NCBI GenBank assembly: GCA_963995505.1
Contig: OZ023188.1
Coordinates: forward strand, 18,365,912-18,429,911
DNA length: 64,000 nucleotides
Reading direction: 5' to 3'
Source of the DNA: Hypericum androsaemum
Lineage: Eukaryota; Streptophyta; Magnoliopsida; Malpighiales; Hypericaceae
Both the position numbers and the translations under genes were made by a program. The notes beneath the pieces are model-generated. The model was not told the DNA's origin. It worked only from the letters and a program-made list of their open reading frames with translations, and did no database searches. Below are positions 38,172 to 51,515 of this stretch, piece by piece (the stretch's first letter is position 1; each line of letters opens with the position of its first letter).

Positions 38172-41100
38172 ATGAAGTGCATCTTTATGCATCTGTTCGG
38201 TTCTTGTTTTCGTGTGCTTGTGTGTTATAATTAGCTCTCCCCATTCTTCCTGTTGCTTGTGTAATAACTTAGAATGAGAGTAACTCCTATATGTGTGAAG
38301 TGATCGTGTGTTTTAGTAACTCGTGTTATTTTACGTAAAATATTATTACCTACCATAAAAATATCGCCAACCGGGCACAAGAGAACTTATATACATGTGT
38401 GAACGTGTTGAACTCTCATATATTTGTCACTCTCTTGATATTTTATTACGTATACGAAATATCTATGACTTCATATTTTTTATTTTTTGTTGTTGGTGGA
38501 ATTCATATTTTTGATACTTAAGCAGCCTAGGATGGCTCTTTCTCTTGGTTTTTTGACCAAGATTCTTTTCCAACGCTCATCGGCCATCTGCCTTAATTTT
38601 CAGACTTGTTTCTTCTCTTTGATCATTTGTTCCTCTGTAGTTACTTACCATGTCAAGAGTCTACTGTCCAAAACCTCGAGGGCATGTGAAAATTTAAGTT
38701 TGAGCTATGGGAATTGTATTAAAACTTGGTAGGAAATTTTGTCATCACCCTATACATAATTTGAACCCAAATTAGTTTAAAGTTGTTCGTATTTTCTCTA
38801 GTACATAAATTTGCTACAAAATAGGCTTCAATTTTTCTGCCGTTCAAACGAAGGACATTAACATTGTACTAAAGTTTGCACAATTTGCAGCATGTGTTAG
38901 AAGTTAAATAAAACAAGAGGTTGTGTATGGCATGAAAATCGACTTTGTTCTAATACTATATTGAAATATTCATATATTTAACTAAAAAGCTAAAGAAAAT
39001 AAATCTCTGAAGTTATTTCACATAGTTCAACGCATCTATACTTTTTTGGTAAGTTCTATACTTTCTGCATGGATTATCCAAATTTGATACCGATTATATA
39101 ATGGAGATTCTAGGATGACGTGCGTAATCCGGAGAAAAAAACATGAAAATCTAGAAATTTCGGAATCTAAACCGGACGAAGTTCCTCTCTTTTATCTTTT
39201 CTTTTGGTTTTTACAAAATTGGCTTATTTAAAAAAAGTTGTATCTCAGATTAGTACCTATTTTGTTGTCAACGTTTGGTGGGGTAAAATTGGAGATGATT
39301 CGTATATTTTAGAAAAAAACTTGCTGCTAAAGTTTAAGGATTTGATGTTTATGAAAATACAGAGGTTTGTTTTGATTTTAGGTACTTTTTATTATTATCT
39401 CGCTTTCCAATCCATAAGGGTTTTACAAGGGTGTCAAAACTCTTTAATCAAGTATTTAATATTACTATGCATTTACAATGATTCAAATTCGAGATATTTT
39501 GATTAAACTAGTAAAATATTAATCCTCATTTAACTGTAATTTGGAAATATTATCTTGGAATATTTGGGTCCCATCTGGCCCGAAATGCTGTGGCGTCCAA
39601 TCAGCCACGGACTTAGTCATCATGCTGATGACTAAAAAAGGCCACACACTAAATTATCGTGGTGAATGGTGATTACAAATTTAAAACAAATTAAGTTAAT
39701 CACATGGGAAAAGGTGATGAAACCTCACCACTAAGAGTACTCACAAAAAGCTAAATAATTAAAAGCGAGGTTTTGTGGGTGCTACTGTGACCGTCTTGAG
39801 CGTCATTGTTGTTTTTTTCAAAATCATATATTATTAATATCTATTAAATCGATCGATCCAAATTTAAGTCGAACATAATTATAGAATGAATGGGAAAACA
39901 ATTCTAAATTTTAAAACTGCTCTATTTACAAAGGTGCTGCTTCAACTTCTATTTAAAATTAAACTACTTAGTGATTTTTTTTGAAAAAGTAAAGGAACAA
40001 CTTTGTCAATGTTTTTTTAAAGGTAAATATTACACCTACTTATAATATCAGGGATTGAACCTTTGACTTCCTTAAAGTTAATCCTTAAAGTTAAGCAACA
40101 TCTATGCCGCTATGTCAAAAGTCCGTTGGCACTTTGTCAAGGTTTTAAACCTTTGATCTTCGTCAAATCGTCATACGTCGTAAGACCAAATGCTTTTTAA
40201 CAGCTGCTTAATAAGATTGGGGTTGGTTTTAAATTTACTTCTATGAATATATTTTTTATGCTTATAAATAAGTGCACTACTCCTTCGTAAGCGAAATTAT
40301 TCGGATAAAAGTTTGCACAAACTTTTAACTTGCCAACGTGCAATAAAATAATAATAGTATGAGCAATAACGAGTCATAAAAGTAACTAACTCTCGCTCTA
40401 ATAATATGTTAGAATCTCAATATTTTGATAAAATCTTTATCTGCTTAAAAAAGAAAGTGTCATTGGTCTAGACAAGATGATGTGCATTGGGCCTAAAGCA
40501 CCACTTGTCGGATTGCCTTTATGGTACACACGAAAGTTGTTATTCCCAAGTCTCCAACCCTTCAACAGAAAAAAAGGTCGTTACGATAACAAATGAAACA
40601 CAATTGCCTCCCTCTAAATGGTTAAACACAATTGTATGTTTTAATGGAATGCAGGTAAAAGAATGTATGTACGATGACAGTGATACAATATAACAAACAA
40701 AATATTGAATTGTGGCTAAATTTTCCCTAAATTTTTACAATATAATAATGTAATTTGAACAATTATGTTGAAAGCACTTAGTATCATAACATTCATTAAA
40801 CTGAGTAATTTATGTCTGAATATAATATAATTTTTATATTGTGGAAAATTTTCTCTAATAATTTTGTATCATTATTATATTCTTGAAATTTAAACTCGTT
40901 TACTTAATCTAGAAAAACTTGGTGTTTGGAAGACACGTCTCATCAAATAGGTTAAACTTGGGTATCTAATAAAACTTCAAATCAATCTTCAAAAAGAGAA
41001 AAAAACTTCAAATCAGCATTATTATGCCAGGTAAGTTGTTGGGGCTGATTTGAACTTGATTGTCACAAGCACAGCTAACTGTGTCTACTTTAACTACCCT

Positions 41101-42377
41101 TATTCTGTTCCGAATTTTATATTAGAAATTTCATTCTTCTATAACTTAGATAATAGAATCGTTCAGATTATTGGATAATAACAAAAACGTCTGACTGTAT
41201 AAAGTGGAACTTAGTATATAAAAATTGAGAAAATCAAGACAACATGTCATGAATAACGATGTTTAGTACCAATAAACACATACACCAACTATATATTTAA
41301 ATTATATTGAACTTCAAGAAATAACTGTAAAATGAAAAATCTAGTTAAAGCAAGTTTACATTTAGTAAAAAATGAGAAAAAATAGATCATTTTGTTTTAT
41401 AAATAAATTTTTTAAGAAATTATAAATAAATTTGAGTAGGGACAAATGCCCACCTAGCTTGTTAAAAAATTATTACAGCTTCATACATTTGTATTAAAAT
41501 TTTGTTATAAATAATTGTCACTTTTATATTGATGTAATTCAAATATATATTAGTTTGTTAGATATTATAATAGTATAATTTTGGAAAAAAGTATAAATGT
41601 TTAATTAAAATTTAAATGTTAAAATTTAGTCAATTATTTCAGTTAGATAGTGGACGCCCAATCGATTGGTCGATACAATATCCCATCTGAGTAGGTCTAC
41701 GTCTAGGTGTCCTAGCTGGCTAAAGCTAACAATAGGTCAATGGCTCGTCAAATTATTGCACCTACTTTTTCACTCTAAATTAGTCCAGTAATACGATTAA
41801 TTAATTCAAATTTAAAGACTAATGAAATCTTAGCAAGTTTTTTCATATCAAATTTACTATTTGATGTATTTTTATAATTTGAATTCAATTATTAAGAATA
41901 AATAAGAGTTATTTTAAGCATTTGATGAACCCTGCTTGCAATTTGAATTTTCTTCTAGTTTTTGTATTTTTGTTTACCTTAAGTCCAAGTGGTCGGAAGG
42001 AATTCCATCGCTCGAACAATAGATTTATGTAATGATTTTTTAAAATTACCATCTTATTAATTTATAAAAGTTACTGATTTCTTGTACTGGCCCAAGCCAG
42101 GACTATGAAAAATCTTCTTTTATTTATATCATTAATATAATTTATCGATTGGTATGGGACGAGGTCCAGGCCCATGGGAACTGCTATTAAGTTGGTTCAG
42201 GCCCAGCTTTGTGACCTTCACCGGGTCTTCCGTTGCAGAGGCGGCTCCAAATCTGTCGTCTAAAACAGAACATGGACGACCGATTTCAAAGAAACAGGAG
42301 GGTAAAGCTACTGAGCAATATTAAGCCTAAGCCCCTCCTCTTCGCTCCAAAAACACTTATTTATTTATTTTTTATTT
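38172..42377. other. long AT-rich intergenic stretch
   Basis: 4.2 kb with no supported gene. Open frames at 38487-38732 and 39204-39506 lack domain character and have composition typical of random AT-rich DNA. No tRNA and no transposon boundary were identified here. Confidence 0.5.
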
Positions 42378-43543
42378 GGGAAAAGTCCACTTAAGTACCA
42401 TGTGGTATCACCGATTATCACTTGAGTACCATGTGGTTTAAAATCGATAGAACCGGTCCGACTTTTTCCAATTTTTATCACTTAGGTCCACTCAAGTCTG
42501 GTTCGGAATTTTTTTGCAAAACGCGTCGTTTTGACGCTTATGTGGACTGCCACGTCGTAGTGATCCGGATTAGTCATTGCTGACATGTCGATGGGTAGGG
42601 AAAAATCTACTTAAGTACCCTGTGGTATCACCGATTATCACTTAAGTACCCTGTGGTTTAAAATCGATAGAACCGGTCTGACTTTTTCTAATTTTTATCA
42701 CTTAGGTCCACTCAAGTCTGGTTCGGGATTTTTTTGCAAAACGCGTCGTTTTGACGCTTATGTGGACTGCCACGTCGTAGTGACCCGGATTAGTCAGTGT
42801 TGACATGGCGATGGGTAAATTATCAAATTAGTACCAAATTAATTTATTATTTTTCAAAAAAATCCTTATCCTCCCATCTCTCTTTCTCTCTCTTCTTCCC
42901 GGGTCCGCCCCCGACCCGAGCCCCCTCCCTGCCTCTTCCCGGGGGGCTGTACGGAGGGGACGGGTTGGATTCCAATTTTGTTGTTAGGTTGAAGATGGAA
43001 AAAATGGGGAGATTGAAGAACATGAATGGAAGAAGAGAGAGAAAGAGAGATGGGAGGATAAGGATTTTTTTGAAAAATAATAAATTAATTTAGTACTAAT
43101 TTGATAATTTACCCATCGCCATGTCAGCAATGACTAATCCGGGTCACTACGACGTGGCAGTCCACATAAGCGTCAAAACGACGTATTTTGCAAAAAAATC
43201 CCGAACTGGACTTGAGTGGACCTAAGTGATAAAAATTAAAAAAAGTTGGACCGATTCTATCGATTTTAAACCACAGGGTACTCAAGTGATAATCGGTAAT
43301 ACTACAGGGTACTTAAGTGAACTTTTCTATCGCCATGTCAGCAATGACTAATCCGGGTCACTACGACGTGGCAGTCCACATAAGCGTCAAAACGACGCGT
43401 TTTGCAAAAAAATCTCGAACCGGAATTGAGTGGACCTAAGTGATAAAAATTGGAAAAAGTCGGACCGGTTCTATCGATTTTAAACCACAGGGTACTCAAG
43501 TGATAATCGGTGATACCACAGGGTACTTAAGTGGACTTTTCCC
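42378..43543. mobile_element. Foldback TIR element B with doubled arms
   Basis: Flanked by a perfect 9-bp duplication TTTTTATTT (42369-42377 and 43544-43552), which points to a Mutator-like origin. The outer left arm (42378-42597) starts GGGAAAAGTCCACTTAAG. A second copy of the same arm starts at 42598, and both have inverted partners on the right (about 43100-43327 and 43328-43543). The arms continue inward to about 42900 and 43025, leaving a short GC-rich loop. Nearly the whole 1.17 kb is one palindrome. No transposase. Its right end is 36 bp before the ALKBH8-like start codon. Confidence 0.9.
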
Positions 43544-43579
43544 TTTTTATTTTGACCATTCTTCGGAATTAGCTCTTCC

Positions 43580-45934
43580 ATGGCGATGGGTCTGCCGAGG
43601 TTCACCCGGCCCAAATCCCAAAACGGCGCCGAAGAGACCCCAAACCTGTTCGTCGCCAACTGCGGTCCCGCGGTGGGGGTGACCTACGAGGCGATAGCGG
43701 CGGTGTTCGGCTCTTACGGGGAACTGAGAGGGGTGTACCCGGCCGACGACAGCGGGGCCCGCGTCATCGTCTCCTACGCCTCGGTGGGGCCCGCGCGGGC
43801 AGCCATCGCCGCCCTCCACGGCCGCCCATGCCCGGTCCTCGCCGGACGCTCCCTCCACATCCGCCACTCCGTCCTCCAGCTCCCCTCCCAGGTAACGCCT
43901 TGGGGTAGAATCGTAAATATATAGCCTCTAGGGAGAGCTTGGGAACTGATTCTACAAGTTTCTCGTTTAGGTTTCGGCTAATGACTCGGTACCGGTGGCA
44001 ATGGGAGCGGAAGAGCTGAACATTCCGGGATTGAAGTTGTTGCGCGAATTTGTGAGCGGCAGGGAGGAGCAGGTTAGGGGTTGTTGCTTCTTGGTTATCC
44101 GCGGGTTCGTATTGCGGTTTTTATGTTTATGATTTTCATGTGTTGGTTGCAGGAATTGCTTGCGGCGGTTGACGAGAGGCCTTGGAAGAATCTGTCCAAA
44201 AGACGGGTGCAACATTACGGATATGAGTTCTGCTACGATGTAATTGTTCCGCTCATTGCTTGTTGTATGACGTTTGATCGATAAGATCAGTGATTGGTTT
44301 GCTGCTTAATGGAACTTGTTAGTTGTTGAGTGCTTTCTTGGTGCAAGGCGGTTGATGGATTGCAGATATTAGAATCCCCTCTAGTTGAATACGAGACGGG
44401 GGGTCACATGACCATAGATCAAACCACTGGATGTTCTGTTATTGATGCCCCCGGTTGCCTTTATTAGTCTCATTCATCGAGGAGGATAACATCTTTTCCC
44501 TCCATCTTTTGCAGATAAGGAATGTTGATACAAAATGTTTCTTGGGTGGGCTTCCGCCTTTTGTTTCATCTGTGAATGAAAGCATTAGATCGTCTGCGGA
44601 CCTGGTCTCTGGATGCTCTTCTTTGGACCAGCTTACGGTAGGAATTGGTTATGGCCAACTAGTTGTTTTGAGGTCTTGTGTATACTTTCTTCATTGAATT
44701 GCAAGAATAGTGAACTTGTTACAGGTTAACGAGTACCCACCAGGTGTCGGCTTGTCTCCCCACATTGACACCCATTCAGCATTTGAGGGATCAATATTTA
44801 GTCTTTCATTAGCAGGGCCTTGCATTATGGAGTTCAGAAGATATTCTGATGGTTCTTGTATTCCAAAAGCTTCCTCAAATACTAACGAGGATGAAAGTTG
44901 TGATGCCAGAGTTGTTAGGAAAGCTTTATTTCTGCCCCCTCGGTCTATCCTACTCTTATCCGGGGAGGCACGTTATGCCTGGCATCACTACATCCCACAC
45001 CATAAGGTAGTCACTCATTTATCACACTTCTTTAGTGTGTAAATCTTATTCATTATTCTCTCTGATGATGCCTGCCCCTTTACTCAAGCAATCAAGATGA
45101 AACTTCTTCCGAGACTTGTCTTTTTTTGTGTTCGGCCTGTGTGTGTCCATCTATTCTTCTATGGTCATCCCTCAATGCACCCACTTTTTATGCGCTTGCT
45201 TGCATTTGTTTTTAAATTTGACCTTCTGGTCTCCTATTGTTAATACAAAAATATCTGTTCATCAGATCGACAAGGTGAACGACAGTGAGATCAGAAGGAC
45301 TTCGAGAAGGGTGTCATTTACATTTCGGAAGGTACATATTTGAGCCATCATAGTTATTTTTAATTTCAGTTTTTCTTCTGTATTCTTTTAGGCAATTTTC
45401 TATATTTCGTCACATAAGTAGCATGTAGGATACATATTTTATTGTAAATCGTCCTCTTGTTAAGTAATTATTAAGTTAATCATTCAACTAGAGATGTGAT
45501 TTCTGACTAAAGAGTCGTGTTTATTGTTAATAGAACTTTAAGGGCAAGAATGGTATAGTCTAACTAATCAGCAAGTCGAATCGACAATAACCTCAAGGCT
45601 GTCTCAGAGTTGATAGAAAAGTCGACATCATTACCTTCTTTTAAGAATAAGAACATGTTTGCTATCAATGAAAGGGATTGTTAAAGAAGATCCGAAATAG
45701 CACCGGGAAGGATATGGAACAAATTTCTTTTCGGGTCTGTTAGGTGATTTTTAGTTGCCGCCTAGTATGATTGATACACACTTCATATCTGAATTCAAGA
45801 GTAGAAAGAAAGTTACTTTGATCTTGCAGAATTACAAGCTGATCATGCATGGAAAATGTCGGTCCTGTCCGTTTCAGGTGCGAAGAGGTCCTTGCCGGTG
45901 CGAATTTCCTCAGTATTGTGATTCCCAGAGATAA
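43580..45934 (+). CDS. ALKBH8: ALKBH8-like protein: RRM plus 2OG-Fe(II) dioxygenase
   Basis: Seven exons: 43580-43891, 43971-44072, 44153-44239, 44515-44637, 44725-45006, 45266-45331 and 45878-45934; 342 aa. An RRM occupies about residues 20-100 (NLFVANCG and ARVIVSYAS as RNP-like strands). The AlkB domain follows. Iron ligands are His221 and Asp223 (SPHIDTHSAF) and a distal His in WHHYIPHH (about 295-301). The 2-oxoglutarate arginines lie in RRVSFTFR (317 and 323). The last exon encodes a Cys-rich tail (RGPCRCEFPQYC). ALKBH8 family enzymes hydroxylate modified wobble uridines in tRNA anticodons. The methyltransferase domain fused in animals is absent, as in plants. Stopping at the in-frame TGA at 45341 would lose the tail; the spliced form fits the family better. 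A second ATG at 43586 is possible. Confidence 0.94.
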
Positions 45935-46653
45935 CAGGATCAGATTTTGCTCCCTCGCTCTTTGAAAATTTCACTCTCCCGTGAAAATTACTCTTCCTTG
46001 AATTTTATGCTCTTTGAGGAATCGTGGAAGCGGAATATGGGGAAATTAGTTATACAGGCTTGGCAATTGACAAAAAGGTGGCTGAAGCTTTTCCATTAGA
46101 ATCATGAAATAGTAGCCAAGAGTTGCCAACACCAGCTATTTGGTTAGTCATTGGCTCATTGTTGTCGACTACTAGTACTTGGATGCTAGGGTAGTGCCCC
46201 GCATTGGATTATTAAATTATTGGGTAAACTTAAAGTATCAAATAATTGGTTTACTAATATTCGGATAGATACCAGGTGATAAACTCTCTGATCAAAGAAT
46301 TATTTTAAATTAACTAAGAAGTTGAGTTCGAGTCATTAGAAATACATTGTTAAATTATTTATTAGGAGAATTTTGCCGCCGTTCAAAGATTATACACAAC
46401 TCGAATATGAATATCCAATTTACTGGATGTCTGAATACTAGGCAGTATCAATTAAAAAAACATAATTAGGTTCATAAGCAATGTAAAGGAGGGCATTGAC
46501 AACCATAAAATCGGAACCCATTTTGCAACAGCTACGGAGCTTCATTCTACAACGGAGCACACAAGAAAACTTTCACCAAGAAAGGAGACTCCTATTGATG
46601 AGTCTATTTCTTCTACATCTCGAGACCGTAATATCGCTGCGTCGGTGAAGAAA
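45935..46653. other. convergent 3' region between ALKBH8-like and NUP96 genes
   Basis: About 720 bp between the two stop codons, AT-rich, containing both 3' UTRs. No other feature seen. Confidence 0.55.
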
Positions 46654-49600
46654 CTAGGCAGACATCTCAGAGAGGTAACAGGTAAAGAGTGAGACAGAAT
46701 CTTGTAGATGATTCAACCGCAGGTCTTCAGGCAGGGGAGCAGAGAAGACAGTGCCAAAGCAGCTCAACTGGATATCGCGGGTCGAGCCCTCGCTTATATC
46801 GGATAACAGAAGCTCAGATATCTCCTCGGCCATCCTTGTATAAGCCACCCTGCAATGCAATGTATTCAACATAAGAACAAAGAAAATGCAACGTTTTTGC
46901 ACCTTGTGAAGGCAATCACTGAGAGTCTAAAGTTGCAGATGTTTTGTCCAAGCCTCGGAGAGACGAACTTACCTGGCACCAATCGGTAATCGCTCATCTA
47001 GAACTGCCAATGAATCGTTGAGTTGCTTGTAGAAAACTTTACATGCAGAATTTTTGCTCTCAAGAGAATCCTGTAAAAGATGCTTTGTCACGAATCAATT
47101 GAGCGAAAAGGTAAAATGATGCATAGGCTTTTAAGCTCAGTGCTTTCATTTATTATCACGGAGCCAAACTTTACGCTGTTCTAGTAAATAAAAGTTGACT
47201 TCCCATTTTGACCAACTGCTAGCAAGATGCAGGAGAAATTAAATAAGTCACCTCAAGCATTTCCCAAGAACAAAATACAATGGGAAAAACAAGTGGTTTT
47301 TGTCCCCAGATGCAATTAAAAATAAATAATCAACCAGAAGCCTAGCACGTCTAACAAACAAACAGAAATTCTCACCAGTTCTGGCATAGTATTGGGATCT
47401 TCCTTCAATAAACTTTTGAGCAGATAGTAAGAAATGTAAAGCCCTGCTCCCAAGTCCCAGTTCTCGATTTCAGATTTGTGATCCTCCATTGACGTTGCAA
47501 GCCTCCGTACTTCAGAGTGGTTTTCTGCATCGAAGTGGAATGGTTAGAATAGGTAATCTCTTTACCTTGTCACCATGTCATGCAACAAAGCCATGCACGG
47601 GCCTAAAGTTTACTTGGATAGAGAGATTCAGCGAAACCAGAAAGAGCATAGACTTTTACCTGATAAAAATAATGAATGGGCAACGGACGTCACAAAAGTA
47701 GAATGCGCCTTTTGCCAATTTGCACATTCAATGAAGTGTTCAAGGGCCTTCGGGAGATCCCCATTGTAGTTGAAGTACACGGCCTGGTTTGCACGGGAAG
47801 CAAGCATCAATAGCAGAAAGATATACAAAGAGTCCAAATATCTATCTAAAACCAGACATTCCAAAAGTAAATAGGCCAGTTTTTGGTTAGTCGCGCTAGC
47901 TAGACAACACTACACTAGAACTAACTTACCAGGGCTTCATGCAACCATATCCCTGGAATGTCAAGATTCTCGATGAACTTTCTCTGTGATTCATCTGAAC
48001 TCCAAGTCTCACAATATTGAAACAAAATCTCCCTGATGAGAGTAGCATGGAGAATTGAATACTCATCACTGTAAGGCAAGTGTAGGACCACGTAGACGGC
48101 CCAGTGACATTTACCAGCACACAAAAGCTGCGAAACAAGTCCCATGTCAAGAACGTGAAGATTAGTAGAAGAGAGAATGCCAGCCGCTTCCAAGATACTT
48201 CTCTGATGCCATATCATATGATAATCAAGTAGATCATGTGTTGAAGATAGGGCACTAAACATGGTCTTCAAAGAGCTGAATTCTCCCTCTCCATTTGCAA
48301 GAAGAAGCATAATATAATACGAAAGGTCAAAGTGTCTCCCCCTAAAATTGACAGCTTCCTCTGCTTTTCCTTCATCAACGTAGATAGGAAGCGGAAATGG
48401 TGCCTTTCCCTCTTCAAGAAGGCGATGATAGGTCTTGAAGATTTCCGGCAACGATGTAATAGGGGCTAGTTGATACCACATTAGCAACCCCAAAAACCTC
48501 TTCCAGTCAGTTTTTATATTGAGCAAAGCATCAAAGATATTTCCAGAGAGCAACTCATAAAGTCTAACTCTTTCCTTTTCAATAAAATTGAAGTCGAGCC
48601 CATTCATCCTCCAATGATTGAGCTGCTGGTCAAGATCAGCACGGCTCACAATGGAACCACCAGCCTGACTTAACAAACAAGCCAGTCTAACATCTCCTTT
48701 TGAAGCAGCAAGTTCAACAGCTCCATCCAATTGCCGGCCAGTTAAAAGGAAGAAGATGTGCTCCAAATAGCTGGGTTCATCCAAGGAGCTCACGTCCTCT
48801 TGTACACGATGGCAAACACTTTCCTGCAACCAACTACTGAACTCAGCTCTTCGAATCAGAGGAAGAGCTTCCACATCAACATCCAAAGGGCCATCCCCCG
48901 TTTCCTGCATCATGTCTTCCTCGTTATCAGCAGTGACAGATTTTGATTGCCCATTGTACTCTCTTTCAGAGAAAAGAACTTTAATTAATTCCCAGACCAT
49001 CACTTGATGCATCAAAACCAACCGAGAGGAGTTCGAAATTCCAGGAACGTCCAAGTGACTCTCAATGATATCTATATAACTCCTACATATCTCTGAAAGG
49101 GTTAGTCGATTGGTTACTGCTTTGTGAAGCTTCAGCTTGAAGGAACCGGCTTCAACTTCACTTTTCTCATGATTTAGTTCCTTGTGCAGATTCAATGGAG
49201 CCTCAAAAGAAAAGTCAACCAATTCCTCTCTCACTTTATTGCTCTCATCTCTGACCGCCTTGTCAAAAGCAACCTTCTCAACATTAACTACAGAAGACAA
49301 TAAACGCTGGGTACTGTTACTCCCAACCAGAGCACCAGAATGTACAAGTACTCCATTCGGACCCCAACCTACACGAAATGACCGTCCCATGAACAAGCCA
49401 GCATCAACTAAGTTCCGAGAATGGCTCCCAGTTACAGGAGTTTCATGCTTCAAATCCAGCTTAAACCCTTCTCTCTTAATCTTCTTAGATGCTAAACCTT
49501 TATTTTGTTGGGACATCAATATGCCCCCTTGTGATCCAGAATCAGACATACCTGGATTGTACTCAAGCAAACCCAAAGGTGTTTTCCTTGCAACAGGCGG

Positions 49601-50509
49601 GCTAAAACCACGAGCCATTCTCAGGGCCGGTGAGTTCTTCAACGGACTCCTCAAAGTCTCTCTACCAAAGGGTGACACCTTTTGACTAGCAAAGCCGTTC
49701 GGACTCTCCAGCAGTTCATCTTCTTCCTGCTCCCTAGGGAACATCATCATCCTCATCTCCTTCATCCTCACAGGATCAAGCCGAAGGTGAGCAGGAAGTG
49801 AATGATAAAGCATAGGCTCATCATCGATATCCTCCTCCCGCTCCTCCTCCATCTCTCCATCATCATCTCTGCCATTCTCCTCATCTACTAGATCGTCATC
49901 TCCACCATTCATCGTATCCTCCGGATCATCAACGGCATCATCCATTGCGATTTCCTCCTCGTCATCCTCGCTCAACCCAAACCTACTAAAATGCGGAACC
50001 AAGAACTTCCACTCTCCCTCCACCGGATCGAACTTCACAAACCTACCACCCTGCTTCTCAGTGCAACTCCTCAACTTGCGACCACACCCCGAACCCCACC
50101 GCGCTCTCAACTTCAAGCTCACCTCTGCGGGCTTGTTAAGCCCCTCGCCAATCCCAGGCTCCTCCTCGACCCCGTCCCCATACACAACAACCTCGTGCCT
50201 ACCGAATCTAACCACACGGTCCACATCCAACCGCCTAACATCCGTCTCGCCCGAAAACCTAACTCGCCCGTAACCTAACCTCCCGACGGTCAATCCCGGG
50301 ACACGCGTCAAGTACCCCGGATCCGCGAGCTCCCTGGCGGCTAACTCGGCCAGGGAGGGGGAAATGAAGTAATCCCCTGCCGTTAAACTAGGCAAAGCTA
50401 GGGAAGAGAAAGGCTCAAGTCTCCGTTTCTTTGAACTGTGAGCTCCAAAGGAGGAGGCTCCCGCTTCCTCTAAAGGCATTGGCTCCGAGCCTTTTTTTCC
50501 GAATCCCAA
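46654..50509 (-). CDS. NUP96: Nuclear pore complex protein NUP96
   Basis: Five exons on the reverse strand: 47930-50509, 47660-47783, 47376-47524, 46973-47070 and 46654-46849; 1048 aa, close to the Arabidopsis length. The N-terminal nucleoporin autoproteolytic-type domain (about 45-180) starts GDYFISPSLAELAARE and closes with VPHFSRFGL, so the HFS motif (173-175) is kept. An acidic stretch (about 180-235) is followed by a basic/Ser/Pro linker. The C-terminal helical region contains HFIECANWQKAHSTF near the start of exon 2. NUP96 is a scaffold subunit of the NUP107-160 outer ring. In animals it comes from a NUP98-NUP96 precursor; plants encode it alone (also SAR3/MOS3/PRE), tied to auxin and immune responses. 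Large antisense open frames inside exon 1 are shadows. Confidence 0.96.
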
Positions 50510-50837
50510 GGTAGGCAGGGATAGCGAAAGTGAAGGGGAAACGGAGATCGCCGCTGGTCCGGTGGACTGGAGCAGCTGTTTATGGAGGAAAGAGGGAAAA
50601 CGAGGTTTAAGAGGGGGAGAGCCGGGCCTTGGACGACGCCGTTTTTAACCTTGTATAGTTGGGACGAGACGACACTTTATTTACTAAAATACCCCTTAAA
50701 TTTTCTCTTTCCTCTAAATGGGCTTCAGCTATATTAATTCATTGAAAGGCTTAAGCATATATTAATAAGGCCCAAAAAGAAAACTCGTATCATGTACCAA
50801 GACACTTTTCATCCCACATGTTACACTGACCCAGAAT
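50510..50837. other. NUP96 promoter and left edge of the duplication
   Basis: Short upstream region of the reverse NUP96 gene. It is GC-richer near the gene and contains GGGCC motifs (about 50631). The tandem duplication starts at about 50838. Confidence 0.5.
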
Positions 50838-51410
50838 ATTCAAGATTTATAATTTTTTGGTTTAGATCGAATGTTATTTGGATATTACTATATTAATTAA
50901 TTTAACTTTGTGTTTGGTGAGAATTTTTGAAAGATGACAAAATTTTTACAATACGTATTTAATATTGTTGTATTTCGAATGACTTGAATTCAAAATTTTT
51001 TGGTTAAGATAGACGAATATTGAGAGAGTTGTTCAGTCTTGATTATAAAATTTCGATTTTGAATCCTTCGGAATACAACTTGAATTTTTTTTTACTTTTA
51101 AAATTGCAACCCAATTTTAAACATTAATTAGCCAGCCGAATCTCCGAATATTAGGTGATATAATATATATACGGGTTACCTTTTTATTCGAAGGAATAAG
51201 AAATTTGCCTTCCTTCCCCAGGCGACGGCCTCACGCACATGCACGCCACACCAAAACCGTTATAGAGAGAGAAACCAAACCATCCATCTAAGGAGAGAGA
51301 CAGGACAATTTTCAAATATTTGAACTAGCCCCGCCATTTAGAGTAGAGAACCAAAACTTGAGAAGCAAGGAAGAAAAGAGCGAGCAAGAGAAAGAGAGAG
51401 AGCTAGCCAG

Positions 51411-51515
51411 ATGAAACCGTTTCCGTCTCCGGATGAACGATTGGTCGCCTCCGCCCTGCTCGTTCTCTCCGTCACCTCCGCCGCTCCACCTCCCTCTCCG
51501 TCTCCGCCTCCATAA
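51411..51515 (+). other. upstream ORF in the 5' leader of gene copy A
   Basis: 34-codon reading frame MKPFPSPDERLVASALL... ending in a Ser/Pro run, 141 bp before the main ATG. The sister copy keeps the frame (33 codons) although the two differ by a 3-bp indel. It may act as a translational uORF. It could also be a conserved leader without peptide function. Confidence 0.5.

Noticed and set aside
38487..38732. 81-codon frame downstream of the SPIRAL1-like gene
   Set aside because: Hydrophobic, low-complexity AT-rich translation with no homology I recognise.
49182..49685. 167-codon frame antisense to NUP96 exon 1
   Set aside because: Shadow of a long, well-supported exon on the other strand. 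No domain character.
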